Of a DNA stretch of 64,000 nt, positions 1-9,339 are shown piece by piece. Below the pieces are notes generated by a model that saw only the letters and a list, made by a program, of their open reading frames with translations, did not search any database and was not told the origin of the DNA. Source of the stretch: Dyadobacter fermentans. GTDB taxonomy: Bacteria; Bacteroidota; Bacteroidia; Cytophagales; Spirosomataceae. The stretch is taken from assembly GCF_019924045.1 (NCBI RefSeq), contig NZ_JAHXBN010000018.1, forward strand, positions 124,001 to 188,000. The letters are read 5' to 3'. Within the stretch, counting starts at the first letter, position 1, and every line of letters starts with the position of its first letter. The position numbers were made by a program, and so were the translations under genes.

Positions 1-840
1 CCCACGACCCGGCGTCTGCGAACCTATAATTCGGCCCCGATCGTCATAATCGTAGGTAAAAGCCGAATTTGTAACCGAATTATCGTCCTGGAAATTGGGT
101 TGCAGGATCGCACGAAGCTGTAATAAATCATTATAGATATAATAGGTACACAGGACATCATTACCCAACTTGATCTGATTGCATATCAGTTTCCCATACT
201 TGTCTCTGAAATCGACCACGGAGCGATTTTGCTCGTCTTTCCGCTCGATCCGCGTAAGTGTTCCTGCGCCATAGTCTCCTCCCGAAGTAACAGCTCCGCC
301 CGAGTAGCTATACTTTTTAACTTCTGTTGCACCGTTACCTCCGTACTTGATCTCACTTCTATTGCTGAAACCGCCTGGCGCCTGTTCCCCGTCCGTTCTT
401 CCCAAGGGAGTCCGCTCATAAAAGGTTTCGGTATACGGGCGGCTTACGTCCAGAGGGTTCTCGGGTACCGACCGGGTTAGATTGGCGCTATTGGCTGTGT
501 ACCATGCCTCTGTTTGACCTCCGGCACTCGAGTGAAATGCTCCGTTCCCAGTTCCGGTATAGGGTAAATAACTTTTTTGAAGACGGCCAAAGCTATCGTA
601 GCCGGATGTCGAAATGATATCCTGGCCATCAGGGCTCCTTTGCACCTGCACGGTTTGCAGCGGTCGGCCAAGCCCGTCCAGATATTGAATTTCGATATTA
701 ACCTTGCTTACATCATTTTCGTTGGCACCCGCCTGTTTGTAAACCCGCGAGAGAACGTAATTTTTGTCTTTCGACTGCTGTGCCACAACCTCCACGAGCA
801 TTGCGACCAACAGGATTACTGTCGATATAGTCCTTTTCAT
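1..840 (-). CDS. DUF6443/RHS-repeat protein, C-terminus beyond window
   Basis: This reading frame is open from an ATG at 840 to the left edge (280 codons visible), so the gene is partial. It opens with a signal peptide of about 22 residues ending VVAQQ. Residues 26-63 carry the DUF6443 hallmark, including IQYLDGLGRPLQTVQ. YD-type RHS motifs (TYDYDDRGRIIG) begin near residue 264 and presumably continue outside the window. In Bacteroidota this layout belongs to large surface RHS proteins, some of which end in variable toxin tips. That end is not visible here. The ATG lies 18 bases after the stop of the upstream RHS-like gene on the same strand, so the two are probably one transcript and act together. 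Confidence 0.88.
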   Translation of the reverse strand, partial: MKRTISTVILLVAMLVEVVAQQSKDKNYVLSRVYKQAGANENDVSKVNIEIQYLDGLGRPLQTVQVQRSPDGQDIISTSGYDSFGRLQKSYLPYTGTGNGAFHSSAGGQTEAWYTANSANLTRSVPENPLDVSRPYTETFYERTPLGRTDGEQAPGGFSNRSEIKYGGNGATEVKKYSYSGGAVTSGGDYGAGTLTRIERKDEQNRSVVDFRDKYGKLICNQIKLGNDVLCTYYIYNDLLQLRAILQPNFQDDNSVTNSAFTYDYDDRGRIIGSQTPGRG

Positions 841-858
841 TTGAAAGAAGTTGTAGGA

Positions 859-3800
859 TTATTGTTTGACTACGCGATGCGTGACGGTTGTGCCGTTTTC
901 CAGTACAATTTTCACGATGTACAGGCCCTTGGCCAGATTTTGCATGTTGATCGAGCCCTTCACGCCTGACGACAAGACCAAGCTTCCCTTCGTGTTATAG
1001 AAGTCGACCTTCTTAATCTTCGCGACATCTGCCCCGCCAATGTGAAGCTCCTCATTCACCGAGATTGGATTCGGGTAAATTACCACATCGCTTTCGCCAT
1101 CAAAATTGATCGCGACAATCCGGCTGAAAGCGAAAGTACCATCGTTGTCAACCATCCTCAGACGGTACAGGTTGTCACCTTTCACCGGTGAGGCGTCGCG
1201 ATAGGAATAGTTTAATTTCACAACACTTTCGCCCCTTGCTTTCACTTCACCAATAGCGGTCCAGTTGACCCCGTCTATTGTCCGCTGAATTTCAAAATAG
1301 GCGCTGTTATGTTCGTCGGTCGTCGACCACGTAAGCAGCGCGGACTTTTCTTCTTTGCTTGCTTTAAACTCTATCAGCGTAACCGGTAGCGCAGGCTCCG
1401 CTGTGTCCCCTAACAAACTCAGGCTAGCCGGAATAATTACACCCGTTGGCGCAATGTCGGTACACGGCACGGCTTGTCCGGCGTAATTATAGCAGTACGA
1501 GGCTGTAATCTGATCGGACGAGTTTTTTATCGTCTTCAAACGGTTAAAGTTATCGTACTCGTACATGGTTACCTTGCCATCCGGGTCCGTCGTGCTAGAC
1601 ATACCTGCTCCGGGCTTATAGTCGTATTGGGTAATCTGTTCAGAGTCTGTCCCAGGAGCCACGGTTTTCTTCTTCAACAGGTCCGCTTTACCGAAGTCTC
1701 CGGCGGCATAGTATTCCACATTCGTAGTGATGCCGTTCCGTTCCTTGTACTGAGTGGGATTACCTCTGCCATCGAAAGTATTATACACGATCTCTTCGTA
1801 TTCCGCCCCTGCGCCCAATTTCGATTTCACACGCTTTGGCAGATACCTGGAACCCACTTTTTCATACTCAAACTTGCGATAGCTTGTATTCGTATTCGCA
1901 ACCTTCTCCTGCGTTTCCACTACGGTCGAAAGCATGAATACATTATTATTCATCATCTCGCTATACGGCAATGTTGTAGGGAAATCGTGGGGATACTTGT
2001 ACGTTTTTTCAAAGATGCTTCCTTTGCTGTCAGTGGACGTTTCTTTCGTGATCTGCGCATGGGCAGGATTCTCATAGAAGTAGTTGGTGGTAGTCTTGAC
2101 GTTGCTGGCCGCATTCGCCACATTATACGTTGTCACTTCTTTTTTGTTCATATACCACCAGCGCTGCCATATATTGTATCCACGGATGGCGAAGAGGCCG
2201 TCGTATGTAACGTTGAGGTTTTGATTTATCGGAAATGAGCCACTCCATTCAAAGTTTCTTCCAATCACAAACCCCATCATTTCGGCGGCATTATTGGTAT
2301 TGCTTTGTGCAGCGTTAAAAAACTTTTCTTCCTGCCACACGAGTTGATTGGACGAATTACTAATTGCAGTACCAGCGAGTACCCCACCAACTATGCTCAT
2401 TTCTTCTTGAGGTGGGAATGGGAAATCGTGCACAACAGGCATTTGAGGTGACGTGTATGAATATACGGTCTTCCCATTCTCGGCGAGGGTTGAGTTGTAT
2501 TCCGTAACATTCAGGTAAACAATGTGCGCACCAGCACCTACGACGCACATGCTTCTGGAAGTCCGGACCAGATAGTCGCACCTTTTATAACTTCCCGTAG
2601 GAGCGATCACATCGCCAAGGCGAATCCACTGTGTGTGATCGTATTTGGGTATATCCAACAAAAAACCGGAATCGTATGAATAAGTCTTCTTATAAGAATT
2701 GGATTCAACGGGATCGGTATTCTTAATTTCTTTAACCCGAAGTCCGCCAACGGAAACCTGACTTCCATTAACCATTTGTTTGTGTGACTCGTACGTAAAT
2801 TCGGTTGTCCCACCGGTTGGATACGTCACTTTCTTTAGACTGCCCCCCAGCACCGAAAAATCCGAATTTTGATCCGTTTCCTTATTTACACCAGGATATT
2901 CTACGGTGTTCCACGTCAGCTGCGGAATCCGGTAGATGTGCCCGGCCGAGGAGTTCTGAAAGCCCCAATGGTCTTGCGAATTCGAAAAAATAGCCGGAAC
3001 ATAAGTTTCCTCATATTTGAATGAAGTTGGGGGAAGGACGGCGAGATTCCGACCAAACTCGGTAACGGATGTAAGGAACATCCTCTTGCCCACGTTGGGG
3101 CCATAATAGGAATACCCCAAATTAAATCCTTTTATCAGAGCTCCGAGTGCGTCGCGCCATTCGATTTTGTCCAGTTTAGACTCGGCAAATGTCATTGATG
3201 AGACTCCATAAATTTTACCGGTATCCTGCCTGTCGTTGGCTATGAAAAACTCGATAGATCCGTTAGTGGTTATAATCTTCTTTACTTTTCTTGCATTGCT
3301 AACGATAATTCCAAATCCACCACCCGTAATGGAATTGTTTGGACATATGCGTTCGGCTCCCGACTGCTCGTATGCGATCCCACTTTGTGCATACAGATCT
3401 TGCCGGCTCCGCGAATAGCTGGCCAAGTAGGACACATTCTGATTATCATGATATTGGATTTGAACATTGTGACCATTGGCGGAAACAATGGAACTTGGAT
3501 ACCAGCTCGAGTTCCACGAGTACGGAATGTAATCGCCGGGCATTTCGGCAATCTGGCTTGACTCAGGCTTATCAAAATTATAGGTTAAACCATTCGGAGT
3601 CTTGACTGTAAAGGCCGTAATCTGATTAGCCGAGATTGTAGGCGTAATGATGAGTTTGGTAAATGGTATTGTCATCACGCCATTGGGCTTAAGATAAAAC
3701 TTTACGTTATAGCCGGGAATAGACAGAAAAAATATATCCGGCTGAGAATCAAAGTTGTTGTAAGAATAGTCTTTCAGGATTTCATAATAAGTATTCAAAT

Positions 3801-4314
3801 TCGGACTTGTATTGTATGCAATGGTCTGGACCTCATTATACCTGTTTAGAAACCCATTCGGTGCCTCATCGGCCAAACCGGCCACGGTGCGGCCGATAAA
3901 ACCTACACCCGTGTTTATAGCCCAATTTTGCCCAACCCAACCGGGCGCCTCATCAAGTTTTATCCCCGATGTATGATGGTTCAGGGTAATATCGATGGGA
4001 ATATCTTTTTCTTTGATACTAAACAACGGCACTGACACGTTGGCCGCGCCGGTGTAGTGGTTTACAGGTACATCGACAAATTTTGCCAGGGTACTGGCTG
4101 TTGGCGAGGGAGGCAGAAGCGAAAGGCCCGGGAACAAACCCGGAAATTGTCCCTGTCCCTCCTCTTGTACCGAAAGGATTCTGGCCGTCGTATCGGCTTC
4201 TACCTGTTGAGGCTTTGCCACCTGGGCAAAAGAGCTGGTTGCGAGAAACGTCGTGCATGCCAGGATTCCGGCATTGCGGGCAAAACGTCCCATAGCGGTT
4301 GTGAAAAATCGCAT
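859..4314 (-). CDS. RHS-like surface protein with T9SS type A sorting domain
   Basis: The 1151-residue product has a signal peptide ending near residue 31 (SSFAQ). Its N-terminal region (VPVNHYTGAANVSVPL, then LNHHTSGIKLDEAPGWVGQNW) matches the start of Bacteroidota RHS/SpvB-like surface proteins. YD-type RHS motifs occur around residues 895-931 (TDPDGKVTMYEYDNFNRLKT). A fibronectin-like segment follows at about 980-1060, and a T9SS type A sorting domain occupies residues 1076-1151 (VVIYPNPIS to the end). Export through the outer membrane by T9SS is inferred from that domain. The next gene downstream is the DUF6443/RHS gene, 18 bases away. The precise role is unknown; adhesion or contact-dependent antagonism are the usual proposals for the family. 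Confidence 0.85.
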   Translation of the reverse strand: MRFFTTAMGRFARNAGILACTTFLATSSFAQVAKPQQVEADTTARILSVQEEGQGQFPGLFPGLSLLPPSPTASTLAKFVDVPVNHYTGAANVSVPLFSIKEKDIPIDITLNHHTSGIKLDEAPGWVGQNWAINTGVGFIGRTVAGLADEAPNGFLNRYNEVQTIAYNTSPNLNTYYEILKDYSYNNFDSQPDIFFLSIPGYNVKFYLKPNGVMTIPFTKLIITPTISANQITAFTVKTPNGLTYNFDKPESSQIAEMPGDYIPYSWNSSWYPSSIVSANGHNVQIQYHDNQNVSYLASYSRSRQDLYAQSGIAYEQSGAERICPNNSITGGGFGIIVSNARKVKKIITTNGSIEFFIANDRQDTGKIYGVSSMTFAESKLDKIEWRDALGALIKGFNLGYSYYGPNVGKRMFLTSVTEFGRNLAVLPPTSFKYEETYVPAIFSNSQDHWGFQNSSAGHIYRIPQLTWNTVEYPGVNKETDQNSDFSVLGGSLKKVTYPTGGTTEFTYESHKQMVNGSQVSVGGLRVKEIKNTDPVESNSYKKTYSYDSGFLLDIPKYDHTQWIRLGDVIAPTGSYKRCDYLVRTSRSMCVVGAGAHIVYLNVTEYNSTLAENGKTVYSYTSPQMPVVHDFPFPPQEEMSIVGGVLAGTAISNSSNQLVWQEEKFFNAAQSNTNNAAEMMGFVIGRNFEWSGSFPINQNLNVTYDGLFAIRGYNIWQRWWYMNKKEVTTYNVANAASNVKTTTNYFYENPAHAQITKETSTDSKGSIFEKTYKYPHDFPTTLPYSEMMNNNVFMLSTVVETQEKVANTNTSYRKFEYEKVGSRYLPKRVKSKLGAGAEYEEIVYNTFDGRGNPTQYKERNGITTNVEYYAAGDFGKADLLKKKTVAPGTDSEQITQYDYKPGAGMSSTTDPDGKVTMYEYDNFNRLKTIKNSSDQITASYCYNYAGQAVPCTDIAPTGVIIPASLSLLGDTAEPALPVTLIEFKASKEEKSALLTWSTTDEHNSAYFEIQRTIDGVNWTAIGEVKARGESVVKLNYSYRDASPVKGDNLYRLRMVDNDGTFAFSRIVAINFDGESDVVIYPNPISVNEELHIGGADVAKIKKVDFYNTKGSLVLSSGVKGSINMQNLAKGLYIVKIVLENGTTVTHRVVKQ

Positions 4315-4384
4315 GGTTGTTGTTAAGAAGGTGATTATTTAGAAAAGGGATTCCTGCGACCTTTTGGCAAAAAGGTTTAAGGTA

Positions 4385-4405
4385 GGCGCAGATCTAATCT
4401 GCGCC
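4385..4405 (-). terminator. Hairpin between C25 peptidase and RHS-like genes
   Basis: A perfect 9-bp inverted repeat (GGCGCAGAT, loop of 3, ATCTGCGCC) sits 60 bases past the peptidase stop. On the minus strand a short T-rich stretch (CCTTTTTG) follows about 12 bases later. It is a likely terminator or attenuator separating the two minus-strand genes, although the U-tract is not adjacent. Confidence 0.5.
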
Positions 4406-4464
4406 AATTGGTACATATCCGCCGCGGCTATCCTGCACGCATTGGGAGAATTTATCACAGATGA

Positions 4465-7400
4465 CTATTTCACCAGGATAACCTTCTTCGTCAGTATCCG
4501 CTGCTGGGTCCTGACCTGAACAAGAACGAGGCCGGAATTACCCTGATTAAGCTGGATATGTTCAACATGCTGGCCCTTACCGATCAAACGTTTGCTGAAA
4601 AGTTCGACACCCCGCTGGTTGAGCAGCGTCAGAACAGCCGCCTTGCCCGGTTCCAAATAGAATCTTACATCAAAATTCCCATCATTCGGATTGGGTGACG
4701 TAATGATTTGGTCGCCTTCGGCCTGCTCAGCGCTTGTTTCATCCTGGTTGGTTCTTGCGCCGCTACTCCCCACGCATAGCTGCCTGAAACAGATGTAGCC
4801 GGTTCCACTCGCAAATTCGATGGTGTTGTTACCCGCATTCAAAGAATAGCTCCCGATCGGTGCTTCCACATATTGCCCTACCGCGGTTTGCGCCAGGTTA
4901 AATGTCTGCCAGGTGCCTCCATTAATCCGTATTCTTCCAACAGACGGACCTTCGTGGGCCTTATAGGTCAATGTGAACGTCGACGCACCTGCGGTGGATC
5001 TGTTAATGGAGTAGGTACGGATCTCCTGTGAGTTGCCCGAGCATTGGTCTTGGAGGTTAGTACAACTTGCTACGGGCAGAACTCCGGCACATAGCTCCCT
5101 GAAACAGATATAGCCTCCTCCGCTGGCAAATTCGATGGTGTTGCTACCCGCATTGAGTGAATAATTGCCGATGGTCGATTCCAGGTACTGCCCTATATTG
5201 GTTTGCGCCAGGTTAAACGTCTGCCATGTACCGCCATTGATTCGGATTCGGCCGGTTGAAGGCCCTTCGTGCGCTTTGTAGGTCAACCTTAACGGTACTG
5301 ACCCGGCAGCAGACATCGTAATCGAGTAAGTGCGGATCTCTTGCGAATTTCCTGAGCACTGGTCACCGAGACTCACGCAATTAGACGTAGGGGTCGAAGC
5401 CAATGCCTGATTCAACAGGATTCTAAGCGCAGGGTCACCTTGGAGCAATACCTGGTGAACATTCGCACGATCCCTGTCATAATAGGTTACCCAAAGCGTG
5501 TCTGCCGGATTGTAAGCATACCCTTTTTCTGTTTTGGTTTGCAATGCGACATCCTGCAAGATCCGGCCAATAGTGCCGCGGTCGCTATCCGATTTCGAAA
5601 AGATGGCGGGATACAAACGGTCCAGATATTCATCCGAAGCCGTCGGATAGGAATCCCAGGTGTTGCCAAACACGATGACGGCACCTTTGCCAGGCGCGAG
5701 AAGCCAGTCCAATGAAAGCGGTCGGGAACTGCTGGTATTGACAGAGGCTCCGAAAAGGTTACTAAACACGTTGTTTACGCCACAACCGTTGTAAAACAAC
5801 ACCGGGTAGTTCTCTGTGTTGTTATATCCTTTGGCAGGGTCGGTCACATAACCGGCGTTAAAATCCGTCCGATAAGGTGCGGCATGCCCAAAATAGGAGA
5901 TCATCCCCAACCCGGTCCCGTTCAGTTCGGTTGCAATATTTAATTCCTCAATGAAATTCGCAGGATTCGTTTTTACTTTTTGGTTAACTGACCCGCTGAA
6001 CGGCGAACTGGTCACGGCATTGGCGACATTAGAAAGATATCCTGCATACCGGTCTACCTCGCCGGCTGTTTTCCCGCCGCTGATGTGCATTACATTTTTT
6101 CGCCAGGCAAAGTTGGTCTGAGCCTCGTATTTTCTAACCTTCTCTAAATATCCATTCACTTCGGCATCGGTCAAAGCAGTAACACGGCCCACGGGAATGG
6201 CCGGCACATCGGCGGCAGTTCCACGCAGCCCATCTACCAGAAGCAAGTCGGAACCTGGAAAACCGACGGTAGGGACTTCTCCCGGCAATTCTTTGACAAT
6301 CCGGTGCGGGCTGGAAATCGATTTACCGAGCAATAGCAGGTATTTCGATTTGTTACCGTCGGAAATCATAAAATCGACAAACCTCCTGATAGCAACCGGA
6401 CTGGGCTCCCCGTAATTGAACTGGTTATAGATATCTTTGATTTTCACAACCAATGGCGCGTATTTGACACCAGGTGATTCTGTCTGACGGTAAGTGGCAA
6501 AAGCCTGCGCCGATGTAGCCAGGTTTTCGGAAGCGACAATCAGGTAATTATAAGAAGCGGGATTGATGTCCTGGAAAGTTACCGTCGAGATTTTCGCTGC
6601 TAAAACATCGATACTTTGCGCACTGGTTGTAACGAGCAGTTTCAGGGGGCTTCCGTTACGGGTAACCATCAGATTGGCCGCCGAACCCTGGATAACGCGG
6701 GGACTGTCTGCATTGGAGATATCGTAAAAAAGAGGACTTGCCGGCGGGTTAGAAATGGGTATTCTCGACTTCGATCCGGCAGACGCCGCTGGAAAGCTGA
6801 ATTCGTTGGTATTATTGACGTCAATCGTTTGGTTGTAAGATACCGTGTAATAGCTCACAGAAAACAGCCCCCCGTCGATCACGCTCCGAAAACCGAAAGT
6901 TCCGCCGTTAGCATCATAATCCAGAGCCGGGTTCAAATCAAAGCTTACCTGTAACGGGGCGAAATCGGATGTAGAAACCGTGGTAACCTTCCGTAGCGAC
7001 GATGAAGTTTTCCCGACATGAATCTGCACTTCCGCGTTTTTATAGCGACCGCTTAGCAGCATTTTAACTTTTGGAATTGAGCCAGGGTACACATTCTTTG
7101 CCGCAAAGCTGAAATTGGTAGCTACCGAACCTGCCTGCCAGCTTGACGCCGGGTTCGCCGTATAAACCGGGCTTGTAGCGGCGGTGCCTATTGGAAGCCT
7201 GGTACCTGTCCCCGTTTTTCCTGCCTCAAAATAGCTATTGAACGTAGCAGGACGACGGGAGTCTACCGAAGCGTGGGTATACTCCGTCTGAAAAGTTTTG
7301 ACTTCGACCTGGTTGTGAAACTGTGCCGCGGCAATACCCGTATCAACCGCCGTGTTTTCAGCGACGGCTCGCAACCCGTTATCCGTCCCGATGGTCAGAA

Positions 7401-7803
7401 AGTAGGCGCTCTCCACCGAGTAAGTGCTGAAATAGGGATTAACACGTGAGCTCGACGGGCGGTACAACAATGCATCCGATGCCCCGTCGTTCGGTACGCC
7501 GTAGAAGAGAATTTCCGTGTTATCCGCCTTCAAGATGCTTACCTGGACCCCTCGATGCCACAGTTGCAGCTTTGCCTTATCCGCGGACTGGAATGCAGCT
7601 GGTAATGAGGAAATTGCGACTTTGTGAACACCCTTGGCCGACACGCCGATGCGCACCCATTGCTGACCATATTTACCTGCAAGCCATTCATTACCATTAG
7701 CCCCGCTCCATTTTTGGGAAAATACGGATGATGCGCCAAGCCAGAAGCATAGTAATAGCACACCAAAGCGCGAAGTAAAATTTTTAAACCTCATAAGCTT
7801 CAT
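4465..7803 (-). CDS. C25-family (gingipain/PorU-type) cysteine peptidase, T9SS cargo
   Basis: The product is a large exported protein of about 1112 residues. The start at 7803 (MKLMRFKNF) places a signal peptide ending VFSQ directly at the N-terminus; the in-frame ATG 39 bases upstream adds an unlikely leader. The middle region resembles peptidase family C25: an LLLGKSIS strand, then catalytic-type His640 in ISYFGHAAPY and Cys674 in FYNGCGVNN. The spacing and order match gingipains. Two tandem modules of about 105 residues follow. The last 78 residues are a T9SS type A sorting domain (SPNPNDGNFDV). Because it carries its own sorting domain it is more likely a secreted protease than the PorU sortase itself, although PorU2-like annotations exist for similar proteins. 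The substrate is unknown. Confidence 0.8.
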   Translation of the reverse strand: MKLMRFKNFTSRFGVLLLCFWLGASSVFSQKWSGANGNEWLAGKYGQQWVRIGVSAKGVHKVAISSLPAAFQSADKAKLQLWHRGVQVSILKADNTEILFYGVPNDGASDALLYRPSSSRVNPYFSTYSVESAYFLTIGTDNGLRAVAENTAVDTGIAAAQFHNQVEVKTFQTEYTHASVDSRRPATFNSYFEAGKTGTGTRLPIGTAATSPVYTANPASSWQAGSVATNFSFAAKNVYPGSIPKVKMLLSGRYKNAEVQIHVGKTSSSLRKVTTVSTSDFAPLQVSFDLNPALDYDANGGTFGFRSVIDGGLFSVSYYTVSYNQTIDVNNTNEFSFPAASAGSKSRIPISNPPASPLFYDISNADSPRVIQGSAANLMVTRNGSPLKLLVTTSAQSIDVLAAKISTVTFQDINPASYNYLIVASENLATSAQAFATYRQTESPGVKYAPLVVKIKDIYNQFNYGEPSPVAIRRFVDFMISDGNKSKYLLLLGKSISSPHRIVKELPGEVPTVGFPGSDLLLVDGLRGTAADVPAIPVGRVTALTDAEVNGYLEKVRKYEAQTNFAWRKNVMHISGGKTAGEVDRYAGYLSNVANAVTSSPFSGSVNQKVKTNPANFIEELNIATELNGTGLGMISYFGHAAPYRTDFNAGYVTDPAKGYNNTENYPVLFYNGCGVNNVFSNLFGASVNTSSSRPLSLDWLLAPGKGAVIVFGNTWDSYPTASDEYLDRLYPAIFSKSDSDRGTIGRILQDVALQTKTEKGYAYNPADTLWVTYYDRDRANVHQVLLQGDPALRILLNQALASTPTSNCVSLGDQCSGNSQEIRTYSITMSAAGSVPLRLTYKAHEGPSTGRIRINGGTWQTFNLAQTNIGQYLESTIGNYSLNAGSNTIEFASGGGYICFRELCAGVLPVASCTNLQDQCSGNSQEIRTYSINRSTAGASTFTLTYKAHEGPSVGRIRINGGTWQTFNLAQTAVGQYVEAPIGSYSLNAGNNTIEFASGTGYICFRQLCVGSSGARTNQDETSAEQAEGDQIITSPNPNDGNFDVRFYLEPGKAAVLTLLNQRGVELFSKRLIGKGQHVEHIQLNQGNSGLVLVQVRTQQRILTKKVILVK
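4770..5390 (-). repeat. Two tandem 105-residue modules inside the C25 peptidase
   Basis: Two nearly identical units repeat with a 315-bp period: the base string CATAGC followed by a shared stretch occurs at 4775 and at 5090. Each unit begins with a DQCSGNSQEIRTYSI motif, contains YKAHEGPS-GRIRINGGTWQTF and ends YICFR-LC. Two Cys near the start and two near the end could pair within each unit. The fold resembles a beta-sandwich binding module in general pattern, but I do not recognise a named family. Confidence 0.8.
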
Positions 7804-8042
7804 TTTATAAGTCTTTGAATAATTGGAACATGCCAATCCCATCCACCCGCATGCAAGTGTTATGTGATTGGAGCTAAAAATGTGAGGAACTATTACGGCG
7901 ATCTAACGGAGCTTTCCGGAGTCATGACACAATAAAGGTGGGGTTAAGTATTTGGGGAAGAACCTAGCGAACTACTTCTCATGTAACCGCTAAATAATTT
8001 CACAACAAACCTATTCACGAATGGTCTCTCATCCCAAATGAT

Positions 8043-8074
8043 AAATGTTAGAAAATGAACTAACATTTGTTAGT
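8043..8074. repeat. Overlapping inverted repeats downstream of crp-like gene
   Basis: AAATGTTAG at 8043 pairs with CTAACATTT at 8060. The second arm also forms ACTAACA-TT-TGTTAGT at 8059-8074, giving three TGTTAG half-sites. It lies 13 bases past the stop of the minus-strand regulator. It could be that gene's terminator, although no U-run is present, or a protein-binding site. Confidence 0.4.
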
Positions 8075-8086
8075 CGTAGGATTTTT

Positions 8087-8665
8087 CTAATGTCTCCTTT
8101 GGGTTGGCGTCCGCCTCAGCCTTGACAAAGATTCGGGTTGCATACCCAGAAAGGTCGCGAGTTGGTTGATTTGCGCGACCTGACTGACTTTGGGAAAGTT
8201 GGTGAGGAACCAACTGTATCTATCCTGCCCTTTGTAACGGCTCATAGCCAGATCGCGTTGGCGACGCTGAGTTAAATAGGTCTCCAGAAGACCAAATATT
8301 GCATGTCGGACTTCCTGGTATTTGATAGACAAATCCATTACATCCTGTCGCCTGATCTTAATGAGCAGCGTATCGGAGATAGTTTCCAGGTTTTCAGTGG
8401 AGTTTCGGTTAGTCAGATAGCTATCGCTCGAAAATGCAAGTTCACCCGGAGAAAAGAACCAGCTGGTGTGTTCGCCAACTTCATCGACATCATATGCACG
8501 AACGACTCCCTCAACAAGGAAATAGAGAAAATCCTGCGAATCGCCAACATTCAGAATGGTAGTACGGGCTTTTAAATGGACGCTCTTAGATACAGAAAAC
8601 AGATGTTCGTTGATATTGGATTTTAGCGGGACAACAGCGTTTAGGAAAGTTATAAATTGGTCCAT
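8087..8665 (-). CDS. Crp/Fnr-family transcriptional regulator
   Basis: The 192-residue protein has an N-terminal cyclic-nucleotide-binding-type beta barrel (residues about 20-115, with VGDSQDFLYFLVEGVVRAY) and a C-terminal helix-turn-helix (INQLATFLGMQPESLSRLRR). This is the common stand-alone Bacteroidota Crp/Fnr type, related in build to the two other regulators in this window at 18774 and 31962. No Cys cluster for an iron-sulfur centre is visible. It stands alone between the peptidase and the patatin gene, so its targets cannot be read from an operon. The upstream side is a long non-coding region. Confidence 0.9.
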   Translation of the reverse strand: MDQFITFLNAVVPLKSNINEHLFSVSKSVHLKARTTILNVGDSQDFLYFLVEGVVRAYDVDEVGEHTSWFFSPGELAFSSDSYLTNRNSTENLETISDTLLIKIRRQDVMDLSIKYQEVRHAIFGLLETYLTQRRQRDLAMSRYKGQDRYSWFLTNFPKVSQVAQINQLATFLGMQPESLSRLRRTPTQRRH

Positions 8666-9339
8666 AAAATGTTATTTCAGTGTCCGCATTAGCCAATGAA
8701 CACCATTTACAGAACAGGCCCTGTTTCGAGGATTTGAAAAGTTGTGAAGTGTATTCGTATCTATTTAATAAAAATCCAAAATCGGAAAAGTATTAGCTTC
8801 CTGTGCTACATCATCCATCAACTGTTTATGCTCGAAGAAATGGAAACGCCTCCTGAAAACAGTAAACTAATTGCGTTTTTGTGGTTAATACAACAGCGCA
8901 ACCGGCCAAGCGGATGCATGATGACTTTTTAGAAATAACCATACCGCAATTCTTTTGATACACATCGGCAACTTTGCATTCATGTAATATTTCAATTTAG
9001 CTTGTTTTAAAAACCGAGGATTATTAACTCAAGTTCTGAGGTATGCCCAAAACTTAACCGACTATTATTGTAGAATTTATTTGTCAACTCAATGCATTTA
9101 CACAACTATTCTATCGAACGATTCTGTTGAATAATACACGGCAAACCCATTATGGTTTTAGAAAAAACTCGACGCGGCTGTTTATTTAGATAAGTATGCA
9201 TAGATGCTGGCAAATAAGCCGAATCGCTTATGCATCCACACTCGCCAAAAAATAAGTTAACTGCCTGCATTATAGACGGCTTATGGGTTTTCCTTCGGGT
9301 TATGTTTATATTGGATACTTCACGTAAACCTTCATAACC
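8666..9339. other. Non-coding stretch between crp-like and patatin genes
   Basis: These 674 bases are visibly AT-richer than the flanking genes. The only open frames are short and have no recognisable protein content. It holds the divergent promoters for the regulator (minus) and the patatin gene (plus). A TATGCATA palindrome occurs at 9195, echoed as TTATGCAT near 9228. No convincing TAnnTTTG element was found close to either start. Confidence 0.6.

Noticed and set aside
1474..2238. Plus-strand open frame of 254 codons inside the RHS-like gene
   Set aside because: Low-complexity Ile/Arg/Phe-rich translation with no domain, antisense to the supported T9SS gene.
8744..8932. Possible 62-codon gene in the non-coding stretch
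   Set aside because: AT-driven composition, no similarity to any family I know and no ribosome-binding context.
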